Below, one piece after another: positions 1 through 12,132 of a stretch of DNA of 64,000 nt (position 1 is its first letter; every line of letters starts with the position of its first letter). Position numbers and translations under genes: made by a program. This DNA comes from Ligula intestinalis (Eukaryota; Platyhelminthes; Cestoda; Diphyllobothriidea; Diphyllobothriidae), in assembly GCA_036362985.1 (NCBI GenBank), contig JAYGXS010000004.1:32176632-32240631 (forward strand). The letters are read 5' to 3'. The notes under the pieces were generated by a model. That model was not told where the DNA came from. It did no database searches and worked only from the letters and a program-made list of their open reading frames with translations.

Positions 1-1184
1 TAAATTGTGTCGCTCTCGCGCTTTGTAAATGCCTAATTTTTTATGGCCTTTGGACGCCACAAATCTATAGTTTTCGCGCAAATGTGTTCAATAAAATACA
101 AATATCCCACGAGATTTCTTCCAGAAAAAAAACAACAACACTGTAATGCTGTTTCGTTCATCCTAGCAGCCTTCCGTGAGCATGTGTCCCCGCAATACTT
201 GGCCCACCATCGTCAACACACTAAGCCCGCTATGTAGGAGTCAAGCGAACACAAAGTAGACTAAACACACCCACACTTCAACCCCACGAAACATATACGC
301 ACTGTGCAAACATGACTAATTGATTAACCATGTGAGTGTAAAGGTCCGGCTGTGAGTGATCTAAAACGGTTGCATGCCAAAATTGCCTCATGGGTACTGC
401 TCTCTTGAGCAGATAGAATCGCCACTCTTGTCAACAGTTCATGCTGCGAACAGATGGCGCGTTATTTTTCATTCCTATAAGCAAACTTCAAATGGCCACC
501 TCAGCAAGAGTACATGTGCTTGGACCACACTGCCCGTCTCAGAGATAGGGACTGTACTTTATTTTTACGCGGAGCCTTCAACTAGCCAAAAAACTACAAC
601 TCTACTCGTGAAAAAGTCATAAACTGTACAATGCCACCCCTAGGACTTTAAATTTGAGGAGACAACCAGGGCAAACACTGATGCGTTCCGAGCTTCAAAC
701 ACCTACATTACTCGGAATAGCAAATATCCATGTTCCAGTTCCCATCTGAGCTTAAGGGAACACGGGCCTAGACCTGACACCAAACACTGTCATTTCTAAC
801 CAATCACTCAGATACACTCCTAGAAGCATCAGTAGAAATATTACTTGCAGTAGTAAAAATACGACACTTGGGCTCCTCGAATCTTCCTGGGCACCTTCTA
901 TGGGTGAGTGCGGGTAGATAATGCAGTAGTACCAGCGTAAACGGCTACCGTCCGTTAAGACTACGTAAAGTTAGCCGGTTTTTCTGACTGCATCTGGAGG
1001 AAGTGGCTTACGTCCGATTTCGGCTCGGTCATCTCAACTTTGTCTTCTCACCAATTGAAGTGGTAACGGTTGAGGATGGGGTAGATGGTGGTGCGTTTAA
1101 TTTCACTATACCTCATGGCACTCACCGTTCCTGCTCTCGGGCAAATGATGGAGATCACCGATTGCGGTGGTCGAACTTACACAG

Positions 1185-1400
1185 TCGAATGTGGGCGTCG
1201 TTGTCCATAAAACTCCGAGGGCGTGATTGTATGCTTGCTCGCAAAACGTGACTGGAAAATTGAGAGTGCACATATGAGAACTGTTAACACGATGACTGCG
1301 TTGCAAATATTGCGTTGGTGTGGTGATTAAATTCACGTGGCTGTCGTGGTATCGAAGTTACCTCGAGGGCGTAATTGTATACTCTCTCGTGTCTTATTTA
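1185..1400 (+). repeat. Degenerate direct duplication, about 145-bp period
   Basis: CTCCGAGGGCGTGATTGTAT, then GCTTGCTCG (about 1216) and CCTCGAGGGCGTAATTGTAT, then ACTCTCTCG (about 1361) are two copies, with weaker similarity between them. No gene recognised. Confidence 0.4.
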
Positions 1401-3214
1401 AATTCCTTATGTGCCCCATCCAGCCCGTCAAACAGTGGGGCGCGGTTCCCGCGCACTTTGGTGGCCTCACGATAGTTCGTTATCGAATATTTATTCCCAA
1501 CGCAAGGAATGGGAGAAAAAGAAGAAAAATTTGACTCTCAGACGAATGCAGTCCGGCACCGTCTTCCGGAGTCTCATAGCAAAGGAAGTCATCACAGTCA
1601 GTTCCTGTTTAAGTTGACCTTGAGGGCCACTGACCAGACGGACTTACATCAGCCTACTAATGTGGACGTGTCATTGAATGCAAGGTCCTCACAGAGTTTG
1701 CAGCTACCCAAAGGTAGGTCTGAAAATGCAATCAGGACCACATCGCTAGTAAGAACCCGAATCTGCCAAGCAGTCAGGCGAAATATGCCTGCCTGTATCT
1801 GCTGATTTGCAACTCCGTTCAAAGATGGTATGCCTACAGGAAAACCCCGGTCTGTCTCACACATAACGGATGAAGATGAGGTAGCAGGCTCATATTCCCA
1901 CCTGTTATGCTTATTTTATTTAATCAGCTACTGACACAGTGCACGATAAAATAATGTTAATTTATTTAGAGGCAGATTGCTCTCCTATTAGACAGAAGAC
2001 GTCCTCTAATTCTTAAGAGAGATTCGATACTGCAAAAGGCCTAATTTAGCCTAATAACGGCAAAGGGCGACCGTCATTTTCGGTCAGTCGCATCTGTGTA
2101 CCACAATCGCAGACATTTCTATTTCTTGGGCCTTCTTTACAACCAACGGTAAACGTGCATTCCTAGGTGCGGACGCTCTCCTCACTTTCAATCTTCTGTG
2201 TGTCCATTTTCCAAGATATTACTACCAAATCTCCTCCATAGATGCACCTTTTTTTCTAATATATTGGACCAACCTACGGTTTTGTCCAAAGTTCATGCAC
2301 TTCTGTTTTATATTTCACTGCAAATAACACGGTCGTGCTTTTTTCAAATCTGAAGTGCAGAAGCAACATGAGCCGGACTTTTCAGCAGCGTCCCATCGTC
2401 CGAACTTCTAAATAAAACTCTCGATAGCACCCTATATCTCCTCATGATGACCGCGAAGCTAAAACGTCAGGTTTACGGGCCCCAGTCTATCAAGAAGTAT
2501 AGTGGCCTTGCCAACCCGTATTCGGGACCGAAACGCAGTCTAACCAAAGCAATTAGTCACTGAAAGAGCGCGCAGGCCACCATATTTGCCAACGTCAATG
2601 CCCGTCTGCCGTATGCCGATGAATCATTACGCCAACATTCAACACGGGTAATGAAATTCCAGTAGGTCACGAACCACAAACAATTAGGACAAAAAAGGCA
2701 ACTTTCTCGATGAGGGGGGGGGACAGAGCCGTTAGATATACCATAGAATACCAAATGCATCTTGTAAATTTTGGAACTACCATATTTTCTGAACTATAAG
2801 GCATACCTAAAACGGACAGTGTACCTTATTATCCGGAGTGCCCTATGCATTCATTAATTCTGGTTGCTGAACTCGAAGCACTTTTGTCCTGAATACAGTG
2901 TGGCGTCATAATATATGCTGTGCTTCTGCATAATATTTAGCGGTATCAGACTGTTTTTTACGTGTTGCAACTGAAAAAGGTTGGCCGATATCGTGAATGC
3001 GCTTATAAACGTTTGAAGAATGTTGAATGTCATTGTGACTGCGTTCAATAAAGTTTGACTGACTTATCTAACTGTTTATTCCCTTTACTCGATTTTTCTA
3101 GTCTGGTGTGATTTATATAAGAAAAAACTTCGAAGATTAACCATTAATTGACGGTGCGCCCTAAAGTGCAGAAAATACGGTACCTTCGCACGAAGTTCCT
3201 GCATCTGATGCTGT

Positions 3215-3275
3215 CTCTGATGATGGGTTCGAGAGGTAATTCTAAACGGCAATGAATAAAGTTCGTGTTCACCGA
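3215..3275 (+). repeat. Possible decayed PLE-type end
   Basis: CTGATGATGGGTTCGAGAGG, then TTCTAAACGGCAATGAATAAAG, has the same order of elements (CTGATGA, short arm, AAAC, AATAAAG) as the better copies. The pairing is poor, so this may be chance. Confidence 0.25.
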
Positions 3276-4559
3276 CAGCTAGCGAAACTCATTTGCCTGT
3301 CTCTTCCTCGTGTCTTATTCCCGGACCCTGGAAGCAGCTGCACTGCAGCAGTATTATCTGCCTAAAGTTCCTGTCCCTGTACGTGGCCTTCCACTTGTTC
3401 ATACTTATATATTTATGTCTTCGTGGGAGGGTTGACAGAAAATTGAGCAGCAAAAGAAGCCCCTCGATTTGATGGTTTACCGCCTGCAGCAATCCCGTGT
3501 CATGCTTGATCTCCTTGAAAACATATTGAGATATCGGCTCTTTCTGGTTTCCAGCCGATTTGTTTGACCCAACTAACTTTCATTCTCCCTCGCTTTTACG
3601 ATTTCGGCCATCCAGTACTTTTGCCTCTCGCTTCCAAACCCCACCTGCGCTTACTCTCAAGAAGAGCGAACAAATACCACAGACTCATCACGTATAGCGC
3701 TGATACTATCACGACCTTCATGGACCTTTTATCCGGCCCCAAGGGTTCTTTGAAACCACCACTAGATGTCTTCAGGGTTAATGAAATTTGGAATTGTTTT
3801 TTCAGTTCATGACCTCTCAACCAACTTTGTGCTCGAATCACGCGTCTTCATCCTAAGGGCATATAAAGATTGACATTAACGTGTTATTCGCGCAAGCCTT
3901 TGTAGGCTCAAATAAACTTCCTAAAAGGAGCGCACACCTACCACGGTCCTCGAAAGTAAATTTTGTTGCCAACTCCTTACTTTCAATCTCGACCTGAATG
4001 CTTACGGTAGTTCGCTGAGAGTTATTATTTTTTTTCATATACGCCAAGCACAAATCCCTCATTGGCGCCATATGATCCAAGTATAATCGGCTCAATCCTT
4101 ACATAGTCAGCAATGTACTTTCTTTTAACAGTCCACGCCGTACATCAAACGCTCATCAAATCTGGTGACTGGTTGATATGGTTGGCTTGACATGCAAAAC
4201 CGTTCGAACATATTAAGTCACGATACCGAAGAAAAACAATAGATTCCCTTTATTTTGAAATGTCGACTGCAATTCTGAGATGTGTTTTTATTTAGGAAAA
4301 ATTACTTAAGTAGGGTTATAATACCGTTTCACCTACGGCCTAATGTCGACATATTTCAGTTACGGCAACATGCCGCCTTTTGCATGAACTGCTTCCTGAC
4401 AGCTTACAAAAAGTCTACTCTGTAAAAAAGAGACAACTTCAGCAGTATGCATTCTTTTCAATGGTTTTCACTGCACTTTTAAATTCAAATAGGATTTATA
4501 GAAAGCATACACAAAAATATTATTTTGTCAATATGCAATAATATTCGAGGTCCAACGAT

Positions 4560-5290
4560 TATATTGCTATCATAATTCCTGAAAGTTTGTATTCAAAAAG
4601 AGGATACTATTCGGTCGTAAAAACGTTTGTGGACTGCCGAATAACATCGAACCCTACCAGCCATCACATTGTATTTCCAGGATTCCAAACGGCATGCTTT
4701 GTACATGCTGTCTAGGGAAACGTACATATTTCCCTACGGTTTTAGGGGGAGTCACATATTCCTCATAAATTTTTGCAATGGATATGGATGGCGTTGCACA
4801 ATTTATAGGCAAAATTTATCAATGAACGGATACAACGTCTCATGAATAAACATGTGACAGTCGTAAATAAAATAATAATTAGAAAGCCTTTTTTTCAAAA
4901 CCGAAAGATACACTCTCTTCAGGAATGGACTTTGGAGACATAGTTTTCAACCAAATGAATGCAAGAAAGAGTATTTGCTTATGTCTCCTATAAAATATAT
5001 TTGAATTTAGAAGTGCCATGAAAATTAGCGTAAAAAATGCAAACCAATTGAGTAGCTATTTCTTGAAGGAAAAAAGTATTTGCTGGCTGTCAGAAATAAA
5101 CTCCTTCGAAAGCCGGCATCCTGACGTGACGTTACCATTTTAAGATAAAATTGCATGATAATCCGCCTAACGGCCCCACCCAAGTAATTTTTTGAGTCAA
5201 AATTACGTTCCAGAATTTTTGTTGACGTTTCATAAGATAAGGAATCAATTAGTGTTAAATGGAATGGCTTCAATTTAGGCATCGTTTCGA
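4560..5290 (+). repeat. Dispersed repeat family A, copy 1
   Basis: It shares ordered blocks with copies at 26.1, 26.9, 39.4 and 44.8 kb: TGCCGAATAACATCGA, CCTACCAGCC, a TATAAAATATATTTGAAT block, GGCATCCTGACGTGAC, and an end block with CATAAGATAAGGAAT. No protein homology was recognised in its minus-strand 91-codon frame (5025-5300). All five copies point the same way relative to the window. Confidence 0.55.
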
Positions 5291-7170
5291 GTTTTGTCAC
5301 ATGTTAAGAGCAGGTAAGGTCCACCGCCTTCGTTTAACAGCTGTTTCTAACTCCTGGCCTTAGTTAATCGTATCTCCCTAAAAATTAGGGTCAGATTCTA
5401 AGGCAAACTGGAAGGTAGCAGAAATCCTCAACGCTTTTCTCCCTCGGCAGCAATGTTCGGTGTCCTATCCATCATAACGACTTATCGTACCGCTACTTCG
5501 GATCCCAGCCTTCCAAATCTCTGCTGAGCTTCCCGGATCGCATTAAAACACGCCCCAATGTCCATGGAATGATCAAACTTTGGCTTGTGCTACACAGAGC
5601 ACGTCAAACTGGAATGCATGTCCACTCGTCCTGGCCTAGTCCTCAAGCTAGACGTTGACCGTTCCGCTAAAATTTTTGTCTGACAATATCACTAGAATCC
5701 GTAGGAAATATGTTCTCGACAGCTCCTTTCTTTCTAGCCGTGTGATCGGAGTCCTACCAACACTTGCTGCAGCCTTTTGTTCGAATTTTAGTCCACGTGC
5801 CGCCAATGTCCTTTGAGTCCATCTTTTAATTTCAAGCGGACGTGCTGTTCCATTCCCACGTCTTTGTTCGAGGTCATTGTGCGCGGTTGTCCATAAAAAA
5901 TTCTTAAGATGTATTTTTTCGTCACATGGAGATTCATGAAGTTTTGAACCGAACACATTAAAAGTGAAAAAATAATCATCAAACAGCACGCTGTAAACAA
6001 AAAATCCAGCCTCTGCTGCCAGGGCGGGACCTATTTTATTTCCCAGACTTTATCACGTCATTTATGTTAGTGTATCAAATTTAAACGTCTGTTTCATCTT
6101 GTATCTAATTTAAACTGCCCGTGCTATGGTGGTGCAGTTAATGTGCCTCTGTAATAGTATATTCAAATGTCATTACGCTACAAAAGCACATACACGTTCT
6201 GCTTAACCTGGTTCTGAAAAAGCACTCGAGGCGAGTAAATTAAAAGGGTTCTTGAATCAGTGGAGAAAACACGTATTCCACTAGTTTTTGGGCTATGAAA
6301 ACGAGTGATGTGTGTATATTTAAGAAAACGTTTTCCGTATGTTGCTGACACATATTCAAAGTAAAATTTAAAACATCATCCTCACCTACAAATTAAACTG
6401 AAAATAATATTTGATTCCTAATGTTGTTAAGTAAATTTTTAATTCTTTTTAAATATTTTCTCCCACATGATGATAAAAATAGCATATAAGACAATAGTCT
6501 TTACTCCATTTATAATGCCTCATGGGTTCGAGCACAAACTCGAAACAAATACAAGTATTGGAACCATGCATCATAAATTTAGATTGAATCAAACAAAAAT
6601 TAACCGAAAATGAGAACATACTAAATGATCATATTTAGAAATTCTGCCTTTATTATAAGAAAATATATTTTCTCAATTCGTTACCAAAAACCATTTTACA
6701 GAACATAGTGACATGTGCGGTAAAAAATATAAAACGAAACATCAAACAAGAAACCACTTATGGTAATGCATCGCAAAAGAGGTCTGCAGAATGTTTGTCC
6801 TTCCTTAGGCCCTTAGAACCCGAATAGGCAAAGAAATCTCCTACCTTTAGAGATTTAGAATGCCTCATCAAAATCAAGGCTTAGGAAAGGGTTAAAAGGT
6901 TGGGAGTGTTACTTTTAGAATTTTTTATTGAACTGAATTTATAAGGTAATGTTGGCTTACTTCGAGCCAGGGAGTACTGCTTATTGCTCAGAGTTAGATA
7001 TTGAAAAATGTGCAGGTTCGCTGCCTTGCTGTTCTTTACCACCATATACATTTATGCAGACGGAATTTATTCATTTAATCAAAACGCTAATAATATGCTC
7101 ATATCATACGTGTCGATCCAGTAATATAGCATATTAATGCAAAAAATCCGTAAATATTCCCATGGTTAAT

Positions 7171-7681
7171 ATTAAAAGTCAGTTTATGGCAAACAAATTT
7201 TTTCAGCAACTCATCATCAGGCCAAACTTTTGCACATTTTGTCAATACGAACCATTGAGTCGATACTAACGAAGACTTTCATGTTGTCTACATGACACCA
7301 TCTAATTTTTTCAAAGGCCTACGCCAACGGATGCTCGCAACAGCCGAAGCAGTAGCTATAAGGCTAGCAAATCTAGTGCTGTGTTGTCAGAAGAGTCTGA
7401 CACAGGCTCTTACACTTCCATGGCCTAAACCGACATCAGGTGGCGATATCATTTCACCTCTATCAACTAACGGCATTCTCTCAACCAACACGCTGACATA
7501 GCTTACATGCGCAAAGTAAACTAGTCTGCAGTGGCCAATCAGCGCCCGTGTTAGACAGTTATTGACTTTTTCTCCATATTCAAACTTTAATTGTTATGTA
7601 CAGCATTCAATTCCTTTGCAAAAGTTTGGCCTGATGACAAGTTGCTAAAAACAATTGTTTGCCGTAAACTGACTTTTAACT
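7171..7681. repeat. Element with 64-bp inverted terminal repeats
   Basis: The left arm 7171-7234 and right arm 7618-7681 are inverted copies (roughly 85% identical by eye) around a spacer of about 380 bp. Each arm, read outward, holds TTTGGCCTGATGA, then AAGTTGCT-like sequence and a run of A, so CTGATGA boxes again face outward. The spacer has an open frame of 69 codons (7292-7501) that I do not recognise. It could be a MITE or another inverted PLE-end unit. No clear target duplication was seen. Confidence 0.55.
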
Positions 7682-7765
7682 GATAATAACTTTGTGGTAT
7701 GCAAAAGATCAATTAAGCTTTATAAGGGAAAAGGAGCAAAATGTATCGTAAAAAAGTGAGCCTAC

Positions 7766-7865
7766 CTCCACTAACTGTGATGGCATCGACAAACTGTTCT
7801 TTCCAAGATGATGTGCCCACCATCAGTGACCATTTTCCTTGCTTTACCAAACGGTCCACGGTATT
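7766..7865 (-). CDS. NCX exon 5: segment before the second membrane domain
   Basis: This 100-bp exon lies between TTTTGCAG and GTAGGC. It encodes 33 residues and one base: NTVDRLVK, then LMVGTSSWKEQFVDAITVSG. This matches the very conserved NCX sequence that precedes the acidic linker and the C-terminal transmembrane cluster (family form: TVDKLIKKTNLALVVGTxSWxxQFxEAITVSAG). Lys-Trp replaces the usual Asn-Leu before the valine-rich run, which is a modest divergence. The next exon, carrying the acidic linker and the first helix of the second cluster, was sought in 1-7765 and not found. Confidence 0.93.
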
Positions 7866-8778
7866 CTGCAAAAGCATGTGCAACGAGTTATGAAATGTAA
7901 ATCCTACATATTATGCGTAAATTCGAAGCTATCAATCCTCAAAGCCGCCTTTATTAGTCCGCCCGTTTTCAGGTCTAACTAGGGTCATAAAATGTGAAAA
8001 TTAAAACGTAATCGGCAACAAATACTTCTTAAATCAAAGTTTATGCCTCAAAATATGAATGCAAGAAACTGAGCAAAATAAGAATTGAGGGGGGGACGTA
8101 AATACCATATAGCAAGCAAATTTAGACTCTTCAAATGAAAACAGTGGCTAAGTTTACCAGAGAACAAGCTTAAGGAACTAGACAATTTAATTACTAGAAG
8201 GTTTTCCAAGAATTAAATGGCTGACGGCGGATCAATATTATGACTTTTAAATTTGATGACTTATCAGAAAATGGTCAGGTCTGCAATTACGACAGTTCAA
8301 AAACCCATTAGTAAATGCAAAGTCTTTGAAATATTTAAAATTAAGTAGCGCTTAAATCTATGTTCCAGAGAACTCATCGCATTTAGTTGCAAAGCCAAAT
8401 TATATGAATATAAAAACTGATTGCATTTGCCATCCACTGAAAAGAAAGAAATAGATTTGGCTGCTCAATGCTCTGAGCTTTAAATGCTTCGGTAAAGTAC
8501 TTATTTGAATCATTAGAGTGAAAAAGCAGGAATGCTCAAGACAAAACAAATCGAGTTTTGTTCGTTAATATTCAAGCTGATGTCACCACGGGCACGTCGT
8601 CAGACAAACTTAACAAGGGATTTACCACAGCTTATTCGCTAAATGCACCCTATGTGTTGTTGGGAGACGCTTCAGCGCTCGCGATAACGAGCAAAAGCTA
8701 ACTGTCTGTCTGCATGCCCCAAGTCACTCATTTTTAATTGTACACGAAATCTACTGCTGATTTACTTCGAATGATTCT

Positions 8779-8905
8779 GCGCATGTCTCAGACCTGTTTA
8801 CGATTACCTATGACTAAGGATTCCCGACGGAATCCGAAACGTCAGGAAAATAAAGTCCTTGTTCCAGTGATCGCATCTTCTTCTTCGGATTCTGAAACAG
8901 TCGCC
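8779..8905 (+). repeat. PLE-type 3' end with hammerhead-like hairpin
   Basis: An isolated copy of the repeat end found after the PLE relics. It contains a perfect 7-bp stem, GGATTCC/GGAATCC, with a CGAC loop (8818-8835), followed directly by GAAACGTC (8836-8843) and AATAAAGTCCTTGTTCCAG. The box before the stem, TATGACTAA, is a decayed CTGATGA. The 'hammerhead' label is inferred from layout. It runs into a 136-codon frame that I regard as non-coding. Confidence 0.55.
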
Positions 8906-9565
8906 ACGACCAACGTGAAAAAAGACCGAGAGACTTTTACATATCTTGATATTTCAGCACAGGTAGTTTTATTCGCCATTTCAACCTGGACACTCAGTAC
9001 GAGATTTGATCTTCCCCCCATACCAAATGAACGACCGCAAATTCACTTTCAGATGTATGAATTCTCAGTCCTTTGCCCGCTTTCCCCCCTTTTCAAACTA
9101 CCAAGCCATAGTGGTTACGCTCCTCTCTCGGGAAAAAAACTGCGCTAGCTTCTTTCACGAACGACTGCTAATCTCGGGTAAGCTGTGTGATCCCAGGTGC
9201 TCTGCGGCCATAAGTCCATGTTTCCCTGATCTCTTTTTCCCGGCAACAGATTTATGTCATAAACCTGAAAATTTTTCAGGACACAACTCGTTTTTTTTCC
9301 AAGCAGATTTAAGTTTCATCTGAAGTAAATAAAAGTTATTTATTTTAACGGTGGCAAATACGTATTTGCATAGTGTACCCGTACGTTCTGAGTAGGTCTT
9401 CCATCCTTTTGACTTAAGTCATAAAGACGGATTTAAACAAACCCGTAGGAACGCCTTTCGATTGTAATGAGCATTGTTTGGCAAAATCAATATCAGTTTT
9501 TTCACGGAGATCTAGTAGTTAGAGGGAAACTTCAGCAGGCAAATCTGTGTTGCAGGCCTAAAGTA

Positions 9566-9849
9566 CAGTGGAACCTCGGTTAATCTGCATAACCCGTACC
9601 GGCACCAAGCTTGACATACGAAACCTTCGTCTTTTGAAATGAAACCAATCAAACTGCATCAGTCCACCAATTGGCAGCAGAAGACCGAGCAACCACGCTC
9701 TGAGAGAAAGACTCAAATGTGGACACTGACACAAACACGAACTAAGGACTGTTAAATGAGCGGAAGCTTAATAAGATTTTTCTACTAGTGGCTCGCTCAT
9801 TACCAAAAATGTCCGTAGATCGGGCTGCTTATTACCTGAGGCTCCACCG
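9566..9849. mobile_element. pogo/Tigger-like MITE, degenerate
   Basis: The left end, CAGTGGAACCTCGGTTAATC after TA, has the look of a pogo/Tigger terminal repeat. The right end, ATTACCTGAGGCTCCACCG, is its imperfect inverse. The enclosed 284 bp has no transposase. The right-hand TA has been lost. Confidence 0.5.
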
Positions 9850-11837
9850 CAGTTCTTGTGTGCATCATCAGGCTAAATCTAGAGGAATAAACGCAAAGAG
9901 TACGACCCCATAAGACGAGGCTTTTATTTTATCAGATGCTATTTTTCCGCAGTTTAATTGATCTTTTAACTCTTTTGATTATTCATTTGAGTGCAAAGTT
10001 CTTTGTGAGTGGATGAACTTCATGAAATGACCACTTTTAAATCCTGTAGTTGGGTGCACCAATTGAGGAGAATATTGTTCGCAGTAGAATACAAGTTTTG
10101 TTAATTAGTGGAAAACCATATACCCTATCAGTTTGGTTCCTTTTCTTTTAGAATTTTTGCAAGCGCATCTGGGATTACTTTTTACTCAAAGGTTTTTCAA
10201 TGCTTGGCATCTGTACGTCTGTGGGATGGGAACACAAGTTCGTATGGTGACACATGTCTTTAGAATGAAATCGTTTTGTCAGCGTTTTCTGCCCAGCTTA
10301 GGACGATGATGACACCTTATTTGTCAGCAGGAGGAATCATGATGACCCTTTTCCTTTCTAAGTGTAATTAGTGCCTTCCCTTCATTGTATGATAAGGATG
10401 AGTGTACACCTCGGTTCTCCAAGGCTTGCGTGCACTTCTTACCTGTAAGACTTGTCTAACGAAAGGACTAATTTGAAATTACCATGGAAGACTAGGAAGG
10501 TGGAATAAGAGTAATATTACTTCATTCCATTCCTCTGTTGTCTTGATGACGCTTAAGAATGTCTATTTGAACATTTATGCTTATTGTACCTTTTAGGAGA
10601 AATCTTCATGCGCATTTTTTGAAAAAACTGCTTTTCTTTTCAGCCGAAATATTTCTGCGACACATGCCCTAGTTTCGTATGGAGCTTAAAATATGTGAGT
10701 AGGAAGTCGGTCATAACAAAATTGCATGTAACTTTTGTTCTGAGATCAATAGTACGCATCAGTCATTAGTATTCCGCGCATGAAATGGCCATAACTGATA
10801 GCGGTTTGAAAGCTCTAGGATGACGTTTATGTCAGTTTCACCTGAATACTGCAGCGGAGTCCAATTGTTTCAACATGATTGTAAAAAAGACAACTTTTCT
10901 CAAGTCTGACTTCCACGAATTGCATACTTTTTTGCATCCTCGAGCATTAAGCAAAGCTTTCCGATCGAACTTCACACGGGCACATTGAAATGCGTGCGAC
11001 ACAAGACATTTTATCAAGCGAATTCAAAATTCTCTGAGGAAGTATCTAATGTATTGCGTAAGTGATCCAGACTGGTCCCACCTGTCGTCATTGCACTATA
11101 GGCACTTATATTCGGCTTTCCGGCCGAAGTTTTAGTGCAGTAACCATCGAGAAAACTCCTTAAGATCTGCCTCGCACGCATTTTACATCCACATTTCCAG
11201 GAGTCAAATTTACATTGGAAACGGGCGCTGATGGGTAATTCCCTTTCTGGATGTTCTTGCATGTCGATGGATCACTGCATACATACGTTTATCGCAAAGT
11301 AGCATATAAAAAGATCGTCCTGAATTGTGAGTTACTATCCAGTTTCTCAAGAAAGGCGTTACGCCCAAAGCCTGTTAAATTTAGCTAAAGAGGTGAGCAG
11401 AATCACAAGGCAGATTTTAAATACCTATTTAGATTGCTTTGTATTTAGCGGATATTTGTGCGAATTTCTGCATCAATGCATGCAGCGTCAGGTGTTCAAA
11501 CTTAAAGATATTTCGACTGGTACTAGCACAAAGTAGCAAAATAAATGACCTGAAGAAATCTCTAATACGCTCAAAATGTATGTAAGCAAGTCAAAAGGCA
11601 ACTGAAAAAATAAATATCCATAGCTCAGCAACCCACAACTACCTTTCGCACACGCCTTTTTTCATCCTAAGGACAGGATTGATTAATCTACTGTCTGCGA
11701 AATACGATGTCTGGGTTTGAATGCTGTCTTTTGTGGTCCAACAGGCCCAACCCATAAACATGAATATCAATCGGCAGAAACGTGACGAGACTATATATTC
11801 TGGTGATCATGTACACACTGTAAACTAGGAATAAATT

Positions 11838-12132
11838 AACGCAAAATTACACTTGGATTGTTAACATCAGCCTAATAAGGAATGACCGTGGATTCCTGGA
11901 TGCGATGCACCCATATAAGGCATGCATTAATCGGCATATTGATTTGGATGCCGCATACAATATCCTCAAGGGCAAATTCAAACAAGCATTGCCGATTCCA
12001 AGGGTTGACAAGCTGCACTTGGCACAGACACCTTCCAATCGTATAATTCTTTGCTAGGCACGGTTAGTTACTTGGTTTTTTTATAATACCGCGAGTCTGA
12101 CGATGAGGTGTCTTGCCAGTCTCGATGCTGTA
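11838..12132 (+). mobile_element. Penelope-like element 3' tail with hammerhead-like end
   Basis: The plus strand reads FLDAMHPYKACINRHIDLDA followed by an Asn-Ile-Leu-Lys run, a typical end of the GIY-YIG endonuclease domain in Penelope-like elements (helix with E/DAxHS, then INRHI-acid-L). The frame closes near 12056. About 40 bases later, at 12095-12130, comes CTGACGATGAGG followed by CTCGATGC, a degenerate hammerhead-like arrangement as seen after other copies here. The 5' part of the element is absent or unrecognisable. This is a non-functional relic in NCX intron 4. Confidence 0.65.

Larger units (their letters stand above)
1..7765 (-). other. NCX intron 5, left part (continues outside window)
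   Basis: No exon of the expected C-terminal membrane half was found, so this is read as intron. It contains a degenerate tandem duplication near 1185-1400, a weak hammerhead-like end near 3215-3275, a family A copy at about 4560-5290 and an inverted-repeat element at 7171-7681. The rest is AT-rich DNA in which I see nothing specific. Confidence 0.5.

Noticed and set aside
8738..9148. 136-codon plus-strand frame
   Set aside because: It starts in a PLE-type repeat end and continues into unrelated sequence; no domain.
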